48,446 nt of DNA from Collinsella aerofaciens (GTDB taxonomy: Bacteria > Actinomycetota > Coriobacteriia > Coriobacteriales > Coriobacteriaceae), in contig NZ_JAQLFP010000021.1 of the NCBI RefSeq assembly GCF_028207065.1, positions 1 to 48,446 of the forward strand, written 5' to 3'. The notes under the pieces are model-generated. The model was not told the origin of the DNA. It did no database searches and saw nothing but the letters and a program-made list of their open reading frames with translations. Position numbers and translations under genes: made by a program. Below are positions 22,810 to 32,597 of this stretch, piece by piece; position 1 is the stretch's first letter; every line of letters starts with the position of its first letter.

Positions 22810-23547
22810 TTATTTTACTGCAAACTCCGGGCTAAATACTACCCTGCCCAGGCGAACGAGCGTAGAGCCCTCCTCAAGGGCAGGCTCAAAGTCCTCGCTC
22901 ATGCCGCAGGAAAGCTCAGGCAGGTTCAAATCGGGATGCGCCGCCTCCAGCTCATCCCTCAGCTCACGAAGCCCCGCAAAGGTGCGGCGTGCCACATCCT
23001 TATTCCCCCGGGGCGCCATAGTCATAAGCCCCTGCACGCAAATTCCCTCAAGCTCCGCAAGCTCACCCGCGGCGGCGCGAATCTCATCGGGCGAAAAGCC
23101 TCCCTTCGACTCCTCACCACTCACATTGACCTCAATGAGCACACGCTGGAGGCCGGCGAGCTCGCCTGCCTCAATCTTGCGGACAGCACGGCTCGAGATC
23201 GCCTGCGCCAGATGCAGCGAACCCACCGAGTGAATCAGCTCGGCTGAGCCCAGCACCGCATTGATCTTATTGGTCTGCAGGTTGCCGATCATATCGAAGC
23301 GCACCTCGGGCAGCTCCGGATGCTCCGCCAGACCCGTGAGCTTGCGAACCAGCTCCTGCGGGCGGTTCTCGGCAAAATGGCGATACCCCGCCTGGATGGC
23401 GGCAACGGTCTCATCGACACCAACGGTCTTGGACACGGCAATGAGGCGCGCGGCGTCGTGGGGGCGGCCCGCGCGATCGAGCGCCGCATAAAAACGTTCC
23501 AGAATCTGCTCGCGGCGAGCGCGCATCAAGTCCAAATAGTTATCCAT
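22810..23547 (-). CDS. yggS: Pyridoxal phosphate homeostasis protein YggS (YlmE/PLPBP)
   Basis: 245 aa. It binds PLP on a single TIM-barrel domain and keeps free PLP and amino-acid pools balanced, without known catalysis. PLP lysine is Lys40 in LIAVSKTVG. RHFAENRPQELV, LIEVNVSGEESKGGF and the phosphate-binding SCGMSEDFEPALEEGSTLVRLGR are all family motifs. Start: ATG with GGAGG 9 nt upstream. In typical genomes it follows pgeF directly; here the pst-phoU genes separate the two. It is followed by sepF after 60 nt. Confidence 0.95.
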   Translation of the reverse strand: MDNYLDLMRARREQILERFYAALDRAGRPHDAARLIAVSKTVGVDETVAAIQAGYRHFAENRPQELVRKLTGLAEHPELPEVRFDMIGNLQTNKINAVLGSAELIHSVGSLHLAQAISSRAVRKIEAGELAGLQRVLIEVNVSGEESKGGFSPDEIRAAAGELAELEGICVQGLMTMAPRGNKDVARRTFAGLRELRDELEAAHPDLNLPELSCGMSEDFEPALEEGSTLVRLGRVVFSPEFAVK

Positions 23548-23597
23548 TGCCAATCGCCTCCGCTGACAGCCAAACAAGTAGTCCCATGCTAACGCAA

Positions 23598-23629
23598 GAG
23601 CGCGGTCCCGCATGTGCAAGGCCGCGCTC
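23598..23629 (-). other. GC-rich hairpin between phoU and yggS
   Basis: GAGCGCGG (23598-23605) pairs with CCGCGCTC (23622-23629), extendable by two pairs. No proper U-run follows on the minus strand (TTGCGTTAG). It could be a partial terminator or an mRNA-processing/stability element separating pst-phoU from yggS. Confidence 0.4.
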
Positions 23630-23666
23630 ACTTAGGTATTTACAATCTTTCGACGAACGGGGTCAC

Positions 23667-24524
23667 TTACTCCTCGTCGTCCTCGCCATCGTCCTCGTCC
23701 TCAAGATGATCGAGCAGGTAGCGAAGACCCTCGCTGACCTCGTTGGCGGGCACCTTGGCAACGTAGCGCGCGTCGACGGCGGGCCTCATGATAACACCCT
23801 CGCCCGAAGGCACGCGCATGCTCTCGAGCTCATCCTCGTCCACACGGGCGATATCGCCGGCGTTCATACGCTGACCAGTCAACAGGAAGGTCAGACGGCA
23901 AGCGGCATCGATGGAAATGGAAGCGATGCGATCGAGGTAGCGCGAAACCATGATGGCGCGGCGCAGGTCGTCATAGTTGCTGTCATCGTCCATAAAGTCG
24001 CCCGTATCCATACGGTTAAAGGTGCGGAAGAACTTCTCGTATGCCGCATGCACCGGCTCGTCCTCGACGGCCAGGTTGCAAATGATGGACATGTCGTTGG
24101 TGACGAGCGCAGAAAGCGACGAGCCTAGCACCTGGTACACGGCCTCAGCCTCGGCCTCGACCGTGCCGACAAGCTCCTGGGACAGCGAGATGTCGGCCTT
24201 GATCATATGACGCGTGGCACGGCAGATCTGACGGACCTTATCGGTCATGCGCTGCAGGTTAAAGTCGACGTAGATGATCGTCTGAAGCAGGCGGAAGTCG
24301 GAAGCAACCGGTGACTGCGTGGCGATCAGGTTGTAGCAGACGGCCTCCAGGTTGGCGCAGCGCGCGTCAATCGAAAGCGTGCGCTTCTTGGTCTTGGTGG
24401 CGAGCTTGCGGTCGTCGGTCACATAGGCCTTCACGGCATCGTGGAGGGCCAGATCGACGGCCTCATAGATGCTCAGCATCTCGTGACGGGCCTCGACGAG
24501 CTGACGGGAAAACAGTTTGCGCAT
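23667..24524 (-). CDS. phoU: Phosphate signalling protein PhoU
   Basis: 285 aa, longer than the usual ~220-240. PhoU links Pst transport to the PhoR/PhoB-type sensor and dampens phosphate uptake. Two three-helix PhoU domains are visible (about 10-110 and 120-220), with QSPVASDFRLLQ (about 70-81), close to the family 'RxPxAxDLR' motif, and SRYLDRIASISIDAACRLTFLLTG (about 190-215) in the second. The extra C-terminal ~60 residues end in an acidic tail (HLEDEDDGEDDEE). Start: ATG with TTGGAG 6-7 nt upstream. It is the last pst gene, 92 nt after pstB. No PhoR/PhoB pair lies in the window. Confidence 0.93.
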   Translation of the reverse strand: MRKLFSRQLVEARHEMLSIYEAVDLALHDAVKAYVTDDRKLATKTKKRTLSIDARCANLEAVCYNLIATQSPVASDFRLLQTIIYVDFNLQRMTDKVRQICRATRHMIKADISLSQELVGTVEAEAEAVYQVLGSSLSALVTNDMSIICNLAVEDEPVHAAYEKFFRTFNRMDTGDFMDDDSNYDDLRRAIMVSRYLDRIASISIDAACRLTFLLTGQRMNAGDIARVDEDELESMRVPSGEGVIMRPAVDARYVAKVPANEVSEGLRYLLDHLEDEDDGEDDEE

Positions 24525-24616
24525 GGTTCACTCCAATCAGTTGGGTGCGGTCATGCCGCCCGCACAGTGAATACGCACCGGACTAGGTCCGATCGGCTTG
24601 GGACTAGTCGCACCGA

Positions 24617-25420
<804 letters not shown>

Positions 25421-25432
25421 GGGACTCCTTAA

Positions 25433-26338
25433 CTAGCGACGCTTGCGCGACAGGAAGCGCGCAAACAGGTTGAAGGCCAGAATGATCACCATCAGCAAGA
25501 GCGCGGTGCCGTAGGCTGCGTTCATGTTGATGCCGTCGTTGGCAAGCAGGTACAGGTGAACCGTCATGGGGCGGCCGGAATCGAGCGGCGAAATAGGTAG
25601 ATTGATGGCTTGGCCCATGGTGTAGAGCACCACCGCGGTCTCGCCAATGGCGCGGCCGATGGCGAGGACGATGCCCGTGGCAATACGGCCAAAGGCAGAA
25701 GGAAGCACAATCTTGGAGACAACCTGCCACTTGGTGGCGCCCAGGCCGTACGCGCCCCAACGGATATAGCGCGGGACGGCGCGAATGGCCTCTTCGGTGG
25801 TGCGCATGACGATGGGAAGCATCAAGAGCGCGAGCGCCAGAGCGGCCGAGACCATCGAAAGGCCCAGGCCCATGGCCTCGACAAACAAGGCGTAGCCAAA
25901 CAGGCCCATAACGATGGAGGGCACCGAGGCCAAAGCGTCAGCAGCGTAGCGAATGAGCTCGACGACCTTGCCCTGCTTGGCGTACTCGGCCAGATAGACG
26001 GCTGCCAGCACAGCAATCGGCGTGCAGATAAGCATGGCGAGCGCCGTCACATAGACGGTCGAGACGATCGTGGGCCAAATTCCGCCCTCGGCGTTGACGC
26101 CCTGGGGCCAACCGAAGATAAAGTCGAGCGAGATGTGTGGCAGGCCGTTGATGACCACGTAGGCGATGATAGCGACCAGCACCAGCGTGGTGATGTATGC
26201 CGCGGCACGGAACACGCCAAGCATGATCTTGTTGGACAGGTCCTTGTTGATGCGGCCCTTCTTGCCGTGGGAAAGGGCACGCTTGATGCGCTCGCGCGAC
26301 GAGGTCGTATCGACCGTCGTGTCAACGGAATCGGACAT
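25433..26338 (-). CDS. pstA: Phosphate ABC transporter permease PstA
   Basis: 301 aa with six membrane spans after a ~35-residue cytosolic N terminus. One of the two permease subunits forming the phosphate channel. The ABC permease (EAA-type) coupling loop is seen around YGLGATKWQVVSKIVLPSAFG (about 197-217), followed by IGRAIGETAVVLYTMG (about 226-241). Start: ATG only 3 nt after the pstC stop codon, with AGAGGGGG about 8 nt upstream. Confidence 0.95.
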   Translation of the reverse strand: MSDSVDTTVDTTSSRERIKRALSHGKKGRINKDLSNKIMLGVFRAAAYITTLVLVAIIAYVVINGLPHISLDFIFGWPQGVNAEGGIWPTIVSTVYVTALAMLICTPIAVLAAVYLAEYAKQGKVVELIRYAADALASVPSIVMGLFGYALFVEAMGLGLSMVSAALALALLMLPIVMRTTEEAIRAVPRYIRWGAYGLGATKWQVVSKIVLPSAFGRIATGIVLAIGRAIGETAVVLYTMGQAINLPISPLDSGRPMTVHLYLLANDGINMNAAYGTALLLMVIILAFNLFARFLSRKRR

Positions 26339-26341
26339 AGC

Positions 26342-27268
26342 CTACCCCCTCTTCTTCTTGGAAACCAGGCGGACGATGCCCACCAGCGTGGCGGAAATGA
26401 TAAACAGGACCACGCCCATGCCGAACAGCGCCGAGCGATGCAGACCCGAGGTATAGCTCATGTCGAGCGCAATCTGGCTCGTGAGCGTCGAGATGGGGCT
26501 CGCAATGCTGTCGGGAATAACCGGGGCGTTACCCACGACCATGAGCACGGCCATGGTCTCGCCGATGGCACGGCCCATACCCAGCACGATGGCATCCACG
26601 ATACCCAGCTTGGCGGCAGGTAACACGACCTTATAGATGGTCTGCCACTTAGTAGCACCCATGGCATACGATGCCTCGCGAATACCCATGGGAATGGAAT
26701 TGAGGGCATCGATGGTGAGCGTGGTGATGGTAGGGACGATCATGATGGCAAGCACGAACCACGCCGTCAGCGCACCAAAACCAAGACCACCGGTCAGTTG
26801 CGCGATAAACGGACGGATGATGATCATGCCAAAGAAGCCATAGATGATAGAAGGGATGCCGGCCAACAGGTCAACGGCAGGGCTGATGAGCTTGCGCACG
26901 CGCTTGCTGGCGATCTCGACCAGATACACGGCCGTGCCCACGCCTAGGGGCACACCCATGGCGAGCGCACCGACGGTCACCAGACCCGAGCCGGCAAGCA
27001 GCGACACGATGCCGTAGTGGCCCTCAGAGGGCGCCCACGTAAAGCTAAAGAAGTCCGCCAGACCGATGTCGGTAAAGACGGGCAGCGCCGAGTACGTGGT
27101 AAAGACAAAAATCAGGATGACGGTAACAACCGCCAAGAACGCGCAGGCAAAGAAAATCCACTGCAGCGCCTTCTCCTTGATATAGGTGCTGCGCGATACG
27201 AGCGCCAGCTCGCGCTTCTTGGGCGCCTGAGCATTCTGCTCAGTCTGGGAGTTTTCCTGTGCTTCCAT
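26342..27268 (-). CDS. pstC: Phosphate ABC transporter permease PstC
   Basis: 308 aa with six membrane spans, first at about 32-58. Partner permease of PstA. The coupling loop is around YAMGATKWQTIYKVVLPAAKLG (about 205-226), followed by GMGRAIGETMAVLMVVGN (about 233-250), the conserved PstC stretch. The chosen start is the ATG 1 nt after the pstS stop, with AAGGGGAG 8 nt upstream; a GTG three codons earlier touches that SD and would overlap pstS. Confidence 0.95.
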   Translation of the reverse strand: MEAQENSQTEQNAQAPKKRELALVSRSTYIKEKALQWIFFACAFLAVVTVILIFVFTTYSALPVFTDIGLADFFSFTWAPSEGHYGIVSLLAGSGLVTVGALAMGVPLGVGTAVYLVEIASKRVRKLISPAVDLLAGIPSIIYGFFGMIIIRPFIAQLTGGLGFGALTAWFVLAIMIVPTITTLTIDALNSIPMGIREASYAMGATKWQTIYKVVLPAAKLGIVDAIVLGMGRAIGETMAVLMVVGNAPVIPDSIASPISTLTSQIALDMSYTSGLHRSALFGMGVVLFIISATLVGIVRLVSKKKRG

Positions 27269-27269
27269 G

Positions 27270-28106
27270 CTACTCACTCCCCTTCTCGTCGTTGGTGACG
27301 GGAATAAAGCCCGCCTCGCGAATCTGCTTGTCCATCTTTTCGGACGTCACGTAGTCGATGTAATCCTGCGCCTGCTGCGAAGGCGCACCCTTCACAAAGA
27401 AGTAAAGGTCGCGCGAGATGGGATAGCCGCCGCTCGCGACCGTCTTCTCGGACGCCTCAACATGATTGACCGAGACGGCCTTGACCGAGGTCTTGGCGTT
27501 GAGGCTATCGACGAAGCCCAGCGAAATGTAGCCAATGGCACCGCGCGAACGAGATACCACGTCGCGCACCTGGCCCGTGCCCGAAAGAACGGCCGAGCGG
27601 CGATCGAACGGGGTGCCGTCCATCACGATGGTGCGAAAGGCCTCACGCGTGCCGGACGCCTCATCTCGGTTGATGACCTGAATCCTCAGGTCCTCGCCAC
27701 CGACTTCTTTCCAGTTGGTGATCTTGCCGGCGTAAATATCGCGGAGCTGCTCGGTCGAGAGGTTATCGACCGGGTTATCGTCGTTCACGATGACCGCGAT
27801 ACCGTCGTGGGCAATGACGATGGGAGTCAGGCCCAGATCCTGTTCGTCGGCATTGAGTCCACGGGAGGAGCTGGCGATGTCGGCCGTGCCAGCGCTGACG
27901 GCTTCGATGCCAGCGGAAGAGCCCAAACCGGAAACGAGCACGTCGATGCCGGTCCCCTCCTTAAAGCCCTCTGCCGCAATCTCGGCGATAGGAAGGCAGG
28001 TCGTGGAGCCGGCCACGGTAATGGAAGAGGTAGAAGATCCCGAAGAACAGGCACACAGCGTAAGCGTAAGCACAGCGGCGCTCAGGACCGATACGATCTT
28101 TCTCAT
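27270..28106 (-). CDS. pstS: Phosphate-binding lipoprotein PstS
   Basis: 278 aa. Extracytoplasmic phosphate-binding subunit that feeds PstCA. A signal peptide ends in lipobox LCAC, giving lipid-modified Cys20. The binding protein follows with VAGSTTCLPIAE (about 31-42), SSRGLN (about 80-85), NRDEASGTREAF (about 146-157, phosphate-binding Arg/Ser/Gly/Thr) and SRSRGAIGYISLGF (about 184-197). The ATG overlaps the pgeF stop as ATGA and has no SD of its own, so translation is probably coupled to pgeF. No separate promoter or Pho-box-like repeat is visible because upstream is pgeF coding sequence. Confidence 0.96.
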   Translation of the reverse strand: MRKIVSVLSAAVLTLTLCACSSGSSTSSITVAGSTTCLPIAEIAAEGFKEGTGIDVLVSGLGSSAGIEAVSAGTADIASSSRGLNADEQDLGLTPIVIAHDGIAVIVNDDNPVDNLSTEQLRDIYAGKITNWKEVGGEDLRIQVINRDEASGTREAFRTIVMDGTPFDRRSAVLSGTGQVRDVVSRSRGAIGYISLGFVDSLNAKTSVKAVSVNHVEASEKTVASGGYPISRDLYFFVKGAPSQQAQDYIDYVTSEKMDKQIREAGFIPVTNDEKGSE

Positions 28107-28903
28107 AGCATCACGCCAATCGCGGCATGGCGCCCACAGGTGCCGTCCTCGTTACGGTAGGAATAAAAGCGGTCGTTCTGACGCACAGTCGAAAGCTGGG
28201 TATCCACGATATTATCCGCGTCCACACCGATATCTACCAACGCCTCACGAATGGCGGCAGATAGATCGAGCATGCGAGAAGCGCCCGCATCGATGCACGA
28301 AAACTCGGCGGCAAAGCGGTCCATGAGTTCCTGGGATACCTCATATTCGTCAGCCAAGATATGGGGGCCGATATAGGCGGAAACGTCGCTCGCATCGCAG
28401 CCGGCAGCATCGCAAAGCGCCTGGCACGCCTTGGCAGAAATACGTGCAATCGTGCCCTTCCAACCGGAGTGCACCACGGCAAACCCGCCGGGGGCCATCA
28501 GCACCACGGGAACGCAGTCGGCAAAGCAGAGCAGCACGGGCACGTCATGGGCCGTACAGACGATGGCATCGCAGCCCTCGGCAATCTGCTCGCGGACGTC
28601 CTCAAGGTCATCGGCGCCGTTCGAGGTCACCGCAACGATATGGTCACCATGGACCTGATTGGGAACGAGCAGGTTGTGCTCGCACTCAGTGGCGCCCATA
28701 GCTTCGAGCGCTCGACGACGATTTTCTTGAACAGCAAAGGGGTCATCGCCTACATGCGAGCCCAGGTTGAGCGAGGAGTACGCATCTTCAGAAACGCCAC
28801 CGGTGCGCTCGGTAAAGGCAAAGCGGACATCGGATGTCGCGCCCTCCACCAACGTAACTCCATCATGGTCGACACGCGAAACGTTGTCCGCACGTGCTGC
28901 CAT
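28103..28903 (-). CDS. pgeF: Peptidoglycan editing factor PgeF (laccase-domain, YfiH/YlmD)
   Basis: 266 aa. DUF152/Cu-oxidase_4 domain. Members act on purine nucleosides or clear misincorporated residues from wall precursors. The metal site is seen as His85 (NQVHGDH), Cys130 (FADCVPV) and His145 (VVHSGWKGT). Start: ATG with AGGAGG 7 nt upstream. In other Gram-positives it follows ftsZ and precedes yggS; here its stop overlaps the pstS start by 4 nt, making it the first gene of the pst transcript. A terminator separates it from ftsZ, and a hairpin (28931-28945) lies in its leader. Confidence 0.93.
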   Translation of the reverse strand: MAARADNVSRVDHDGVTLVEGATSDVRFAFTERTGGVSEDAYSSLNLGSHVGDDPFAVQENRRRALEAMGATECEHNLLVPNQVHGDHIVAVTSNGADDLEDVREQIAEGCDAIVCTAHDVPVLLCFADCVPVVLMAPGGFAVVHSGWKGTIARISAKACQALCDAAGCDASDVSAYIGPHILADEYEVSQELMDRFAAEFSCIDAGASRMLDLSAAIREALVDIGVDADNIVDTQLSTVRQNDRFYSYRNEDGTCGRHAAIGVML

Positions 28904-28954
28904 ACTAAAGCCTCCTAATAACACAAGTACCGCGGCGTCGCCGCGCAGTCCGCG

Positions 28955-28982
28955 TTTATACGGCTGTCATACTTCCTTAAAA
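28955..28982 (-). promoter_or_regulatory. Candidate pgeF-pst promoter
   Basis: On the minus strand, TTTTAA and TATAAA are 16 nt apart, about 50 nt before the pgeF ATG. The -10 is good, the -35 poor. This would drive pgeF, pst, phoU and perhaps the division genes after them. Confidence 0.35.
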
Positions 28983-29052
28983 GGATACCCGCAGCGGTAG
29001 GGACCAAACGTAAAGGGAACGTAAGGAGATTGGAGGCTTTCGTTTACAAACG

Positions 29053-29091
29053 AGAAACAAAACGGGGTGCATCCAAATGGACACACCCCGT
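29053..29091 (-). terminator. Intrinsic terminator of ftsZ
   Basis: 8-bp stem (29062-29069 with 29084-29091) extendable by wobble pairs and TCC/GGA, followed by TTTTGTTTC on the minus strand, 22 nt after the ftsZ stop. Confidence 0.85.
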
Positions 29092-29113
29092 GCAGGTCGT
29101 TGAGAAAAACGAA

Positions 29114-30268
29114 CTAGAAGCTACCGCGCTTCAGGAAGTCGGGAAGCTCGAACTGGTCGTTGCCAAAGTTGGGCAGCTCGGTACCACCGACGTTGCGGGT
29201 CGGAGCGGCCTGAGCCGGGCTGGCAGCCGGAGCGGTGCGCTGCGGCTCAGCGGAGGCAGTGGCCTTGCTCTGAGACTGCTGAGCAGCAAAGAGCTCATCC
29301 TGACGGTTGACGTTGGAGTCGGAGAAGCCCGTAGCGATAACGGTGATACGCACCTGATCGCCCAGGGACTCGTCGACAACGGTACCGAAGATGATGTTGG
29401 CCTCGGGGTCGACGGCGTTGGCGACAACGTCGGCGGCGTCGCTGATCTCCTGGATGCCCAGGTCCTTGGAACCGGCGATGGAGAGCAGCACGCGCGTGGC
29501 ACCATCGATGGAGCTCTCGAGCAGCGGGCTGGAGATGGCCTGCTGGGCAGCGTCGACGGCACGGGTATCCCCAGAAGAGGTACCGATACCCATCATGGCG
29601 GTACCGGCCTGCTTCATGATGGTCTTAACATCGGCGAAGTCCAGGTTGATGATACCGGGGACGGTGATGAGGTCGGTGATGCCCTGGGTGCCCTGGGAAA
29701 GGACGCCATCGGCAATCGCGAAGGCCTCGAGCATGGTGGTCTTCTTCTCGGCGATGTCGAGCAGCTTATCGTTAGGGATGACGATCATGGTGTCGACGCA
29801 ATCGGAGAGGGTCTTGATGCCCTCCTCGGCGCTCTTCTTGCGCTTGCGGCCCTCGAAGGTGAAGGGCTTGGTCACGACGGCGACGGTCAGTGCGCCGACC
29901 TCGTTCATCGCGATATCAGCAACGATGGGAGCAGCGCCGGTACCGGTGCCACCGCCCTCACCGCAGGTGATAAACACCATGTCGGCGCCAGCGAGCGCCT
30001 CGGCAATGTCGTCACGGGACTCATCGGCAGCCTTGCGGCCAACCTCGGGGTTGGCGCCGGCGCCCAGGCCGCGGGTAAGGTCGGTGCCGATGTGCACCTT
30101 GATATCGGCATCAGAGATCGCGAGTGCCTGAGCGTCGGTGTTGATGGCAACAAACTCGACGCCGCGGATGCCCTCTTCGATCATTCGATTGACCGCGTTG
30201 GTACCGCCGCCGCCGACGCCGACCACCTTAATGACGGCAAGGTAGTTGTTGATCTCTGTCTCGTGCAT
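29114..30268 (-). CDS. ftsZ: Cell division GTPase FtsZ
   Basis: 384 aa. Tubulin-like GTPase that builds the Z ring. Signature [10 protein letters not shown] is at 105-114, and the T7 synergy loop INLDFADVK has Asp210 and Asp213. A variable Ala/Gln/Pro-rich linker (about 325-365) leads to the C-terminal peptide [10 protein letters not shown], the actinobacterial form that binds SepF. Start: ATG with GGAGG 6 nt upstream; an earlier in-frame Met at 30298 has no SD. It lies 199 nt after ftsQ with a promoter candidate in the gap. ftsA is absent, consistent with SepF use. Confidence 0.98.
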   Translation of the reverse strand: MHETEINNYLAVIKVVGVGGGGTNAVNRMIEEGIRGVEFVAINTDAQALAISDADIKVHIGTDLTRGLGAGANPEVGRKAADESRDDIAEALAGADMVFITCGEGGGTGTGAAPIVADIAMNEVGALTVAVVTKPFTFEGRKRKKSAEEGIKTLSDCVDTMIVIPNDKLLDIAEKKTTMLEAFAIADGVLSQGTQGITDLITVPGIINLDFADVKTIMKQAGTAMMGIGTSSGDTRAVDAAQQAISSPLLESSIDGATRVLLSIAGSKDLGIQEISDAADVVANAVDPEANIIFGTVVDESLGDQVRITVIATGFSDSNVNRQDELFAAQQSQSKATASAEPQRTAPAASPAQAAPTRNVGGTELPNFGNDQFELPDFLKRGSF

Positions 30269-30380
30269 GTCGGTCCTCCGAACAAAGGTTATAGCCATAG
30301 CATGGGTCGACCCCTGCGCACATTAACCTTCAGGTTGAAAGTAAATGCAAAGGTAAACCGTATTATGTTTGCACATTATG

Positions 30381-30409
30381 AACGTATCAGTCAAATAATT
30401 GACCGTGAA
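30381..30409 (-). promoter_or_regulatory. Candidate ftsZ promoter with palindrome in the spacer
   Basis: TTCACG and TACGTT are 17 nt apart on the minus strand, with TG before the -10. The spacer holds the inverted repeat GTCAA-ATAA-TTGAC (30390-30403, plus strand). It is 113 nt before the ftsZ ATG. Confidence 0.35.
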
Positions 30410-30467
30410 AACCAAACAAACCAGATAAACGGCGTGGTATGGCCCCTCAACAAAGCATCAACCAGCG

Positions 30468-31724
30468 CTACGAGGTCGGAGCATTCCTAAATGTGTAGTT
30501 GCCTGGAGAGCGCACATTGATATACGTTACGCCCTCTACCTGCGAAAGCAACTTGGTGACTACGCGTTCCTTCTTGGCGATATCGTCCGAATCGCCCAGC
30601 GACACCTCAATGCCGTTATTGAGGTTTGCCGAGATGGCTTCGACCGAAGGCGTGGAGATATCCTTGACTTGTCCCAAGAACTCGCTCGAAAAACCACGCA
30701 CATAATCCAGGCCGGCCTTAACGGCCTTGGAGTTCACCGCCTGGCCGGAAACCGGAGCGACATCCGCCGAGACATCAGTCAACAACACCGCGCCATAATG
30801 CTTGGCGAGCGCCAGCGCGGCATCGATTCCGGTCAAGGTATTTGAGCCCTGCCCTGTCGTGATGACGTTGCCCTGGTCGTCCACTTCGACCGACGTCGAC
30901 AGCGGGGCGATCCAGGTGTCATCGTCTCCGATAGCCCAGGCAAGGTCATCGGAGCTGATATACGCAATGGCGATAACTTTACGCTCCGTCGGCGTGATGA
31001 TAAGCGTATGGGGAAACTGGCGCTGGACATCCACGCCCGAAACCCACGGGTTCTGCTTGAGATCCTCGGTAATCTGGTCGGGATCGACGTTAAAAAGCGA
31101 CGTTCCCTCGGGCAAGTCGATCAGCTGGATAGCATCGTGCTTCGTCACATGCTCGCTGCCTTGAATCTGAATATCAGTGGCAGTAAACAGTCCAGAGTTG
31201 ATCACCACGGTGGCAACGACGACGAGCACGGCCAAGACGGCCAGAACGCCGCCCACGATTTTGCCTTTGCCTGTAACGACAGAAGCGGCGTCTGATGTTT
31301 TATTTGCCATCGCTCCAAGTGAAGATAACGGGTTGAAACCTTTTTTACTCGAAGGCTTCTTGGCGGTAGCCGGCACCGATGTCAGCGAGCGCGGTTTCGA
31401 TGCGCCCAGCGTGCGACCTGGACGCGCCGCTTTAGTTCCCGTCGAGGGCTTGGGAGCTGCCATGGGACGGGCAGGCTTGGCGCCCATAACAGGCTTTGAC
31501 GTCACCGAGGGACGCGAGGACTTTTTTGCGGCCGGACGATTACCGAGCTGCGAGCCGACGACCGGACGACTGGTCTGTCGAGCATGCCCGACAGACTTAG
31601 AGTGCGCGACGGTATTGCGTTGAGGTTTGGCAGGCGCGCCGGAACGCCCTCCGGCGCGGCGGAAGGTGGGTTTCGATGCTCTAGAAGCCGAGGAATTTAA
31701 CTTCCGGTCTGAGCTCGATGCCAT
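30468..31724 (-). CDS. ftsQ: Divisome protein FtsQ (DivIB) with long basic N-terminal tail
   Basis: 418 aa. Bitopic divisome protein that joins FtsB/FtsL and regulates FtsWI. A long cytosolic tail rich in Ser, Pro, Lys and Arg (about 1-150) precedes one membrane span (about 156-176), then the POTRA domain (about 182-250) and the FtsQ beta domain. The tail is well beyond the ~20-100 residues usual in the family. Start: ATG with GGGAGG 3-4 nt upstream; it overlaps the end of murB by 44 nt, suggesting translational coupling. Confidence 0.92.
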   Translation of the reverse strand: MASSSDRKLNSSASRASKPTFRRAGGRSGAPAKPQRNTVAHSKSVGHARQTSRPVVGSQLGNRPAAKKSSRPSVTSKPVMGAKPARPMAAPKPSTGTKAARPGRTLGASKPRSLTSVPATAKKPSSKKGFNPLSSLGAMANKTSDAASVVTGKGKIVGGVLAVLAVLVVVATVVINSGLFTATDIQIQGSEHVTKHDAIQLIDLPEGTSLFNVDPDQITEDLKQNPWVSGVDVQRQFPHTLIITPTERKVIAIAYISSDDLAWAIGDDDTWIAPLSTSVEVDDQGNVITTGQGSNTLTGIDAALALAKHYGAVLLTDVSADVAPVSGQAVNSKAVKAGLDYVRGFSSEFLGQVKDISTPSVEAISANLNNGIEVSLGDSDDIAKKERVVTKLLSQVEGVTYINVRSPGNYTFRNAPTS

Positions 31725-32592
31725 ACGCCTCCCTCACCTTTCCGTGCACATGTCTGATAACCGCGGCAACGTCATCGGCCGAGGCAGTTCCGTTATTAAC
31801 GATAAAATTAGCGTGAACGGGCGAAACTTCCGCGCCGCCAATCGAAAAACCCTTTAATCCACAATCCTCGATAAGCTTGCCCACACTCGCATCGGGCGGG
31901 TTGCGAAAGACAGACCCGCAGGATGCACGACCCATGGGCTGCGTACGCTTGCGCCTTGTAAGGTACCGCTCCATGCGCTCGCGAATGTCGGCCTTGGGCG
32001 CCGGTTTAAGCTTGAGCACGCACTCGAGGATGATCTCATTTCGGGGAAGGCTACATTCGCGGTAGCCCCAAGAGATCTCGGACCCCGCATAATGCTTGAT
32101 ACCGGATGCCGGGTCAAACGTTACGACATCCTCAACCAGCGAGCCAATCCACTCGGTCCGCGTGCCGGCATTCATAGATATCGCACCGCCGACCGAACCA
32201 GGAATGCCAACGGCAAACTCAAGGCCCGAGAGGCTACGCGACAGGGCATCGTTGACCAGGCGCGCAAACATCACGCCCGCACCGACCGTCAGCGTACAAC
32301 CGTCATCGGCAACAACCGTGCGCTGAAACTCACGTCCGAGCGAAATGACGGCACCGCGATAACCGCCATCGGCAACCAGCAGATTGGAGCCCTTGCCGAT
32401 GATGACCCACGGCACCTGCTCGCGATCGAGCACCGCCACGGCGCGGCGGAGGGCATGATAGCTATGGCACGTCACAAAGAGGTCGGCCTTGCCGCCGATA
32501 CGATAGCTCGTATGACGCGCAAGGCGCTCGTCCTCGATCACATCCGTGTCGATCATGCCCGAGAGCGCCATGACGGCGTTAAACAGACCCAT
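31681..32592 (-). CDS. murB: UDP-N-acetylenolpyruvoylglucosamine reductase
   Basis: 303 aa. FAD enzyme that reduces UDP-GlcNAc-enolpyruvate to UDP-MurNAc. FAD-binding motifs GKGSNLLV (66-73) and GIPGSVGG (129-136), and the catalytic Ser227 in SCGSVFRNP, mark the type II enzyme, which lacks the extra loop of type I. KGFSIGGAEVSPVHANFI follows. Start: ATG 5 nt after the murC stop with no clear SD, so probably coupled to murC. Confidence 0.95.
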   Translation of the reverse strand: MGLFNAVMALSGMIDTDVIEDERLARHTSYRIGGKADLFVTCHSYHALRRAVAVLDREQVPWVIIGKGSNLLVADGGYRGAVISLGREFQRTVVADDGCTLTVGAGVMFARLVNDALSRSLSGLEFAVGIPGSVGGAISMNAGTRTEWIGSLVEDVVTFDPASGIKHYAGSEISWGYRECSLPRNEIILECVLKLKPAPKADIRERMERYLTRRKRTQPMGRASCGSVFRNPPDASVGKLIEDCGLKGFSIGGAEVSPVHANFIVNNGTASADDVAAVIRHVHGKVREAYGIELRPEVKFLGF

Positions 32593-32597
32593 TAGAC

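Noticed and set aside
29030..30490. 486-codon plus-strand frame opposite ftsZ
   Set aside because: Shadow of ftsZ with Gly/Asp/Val-rich repetitive composition and no SD.
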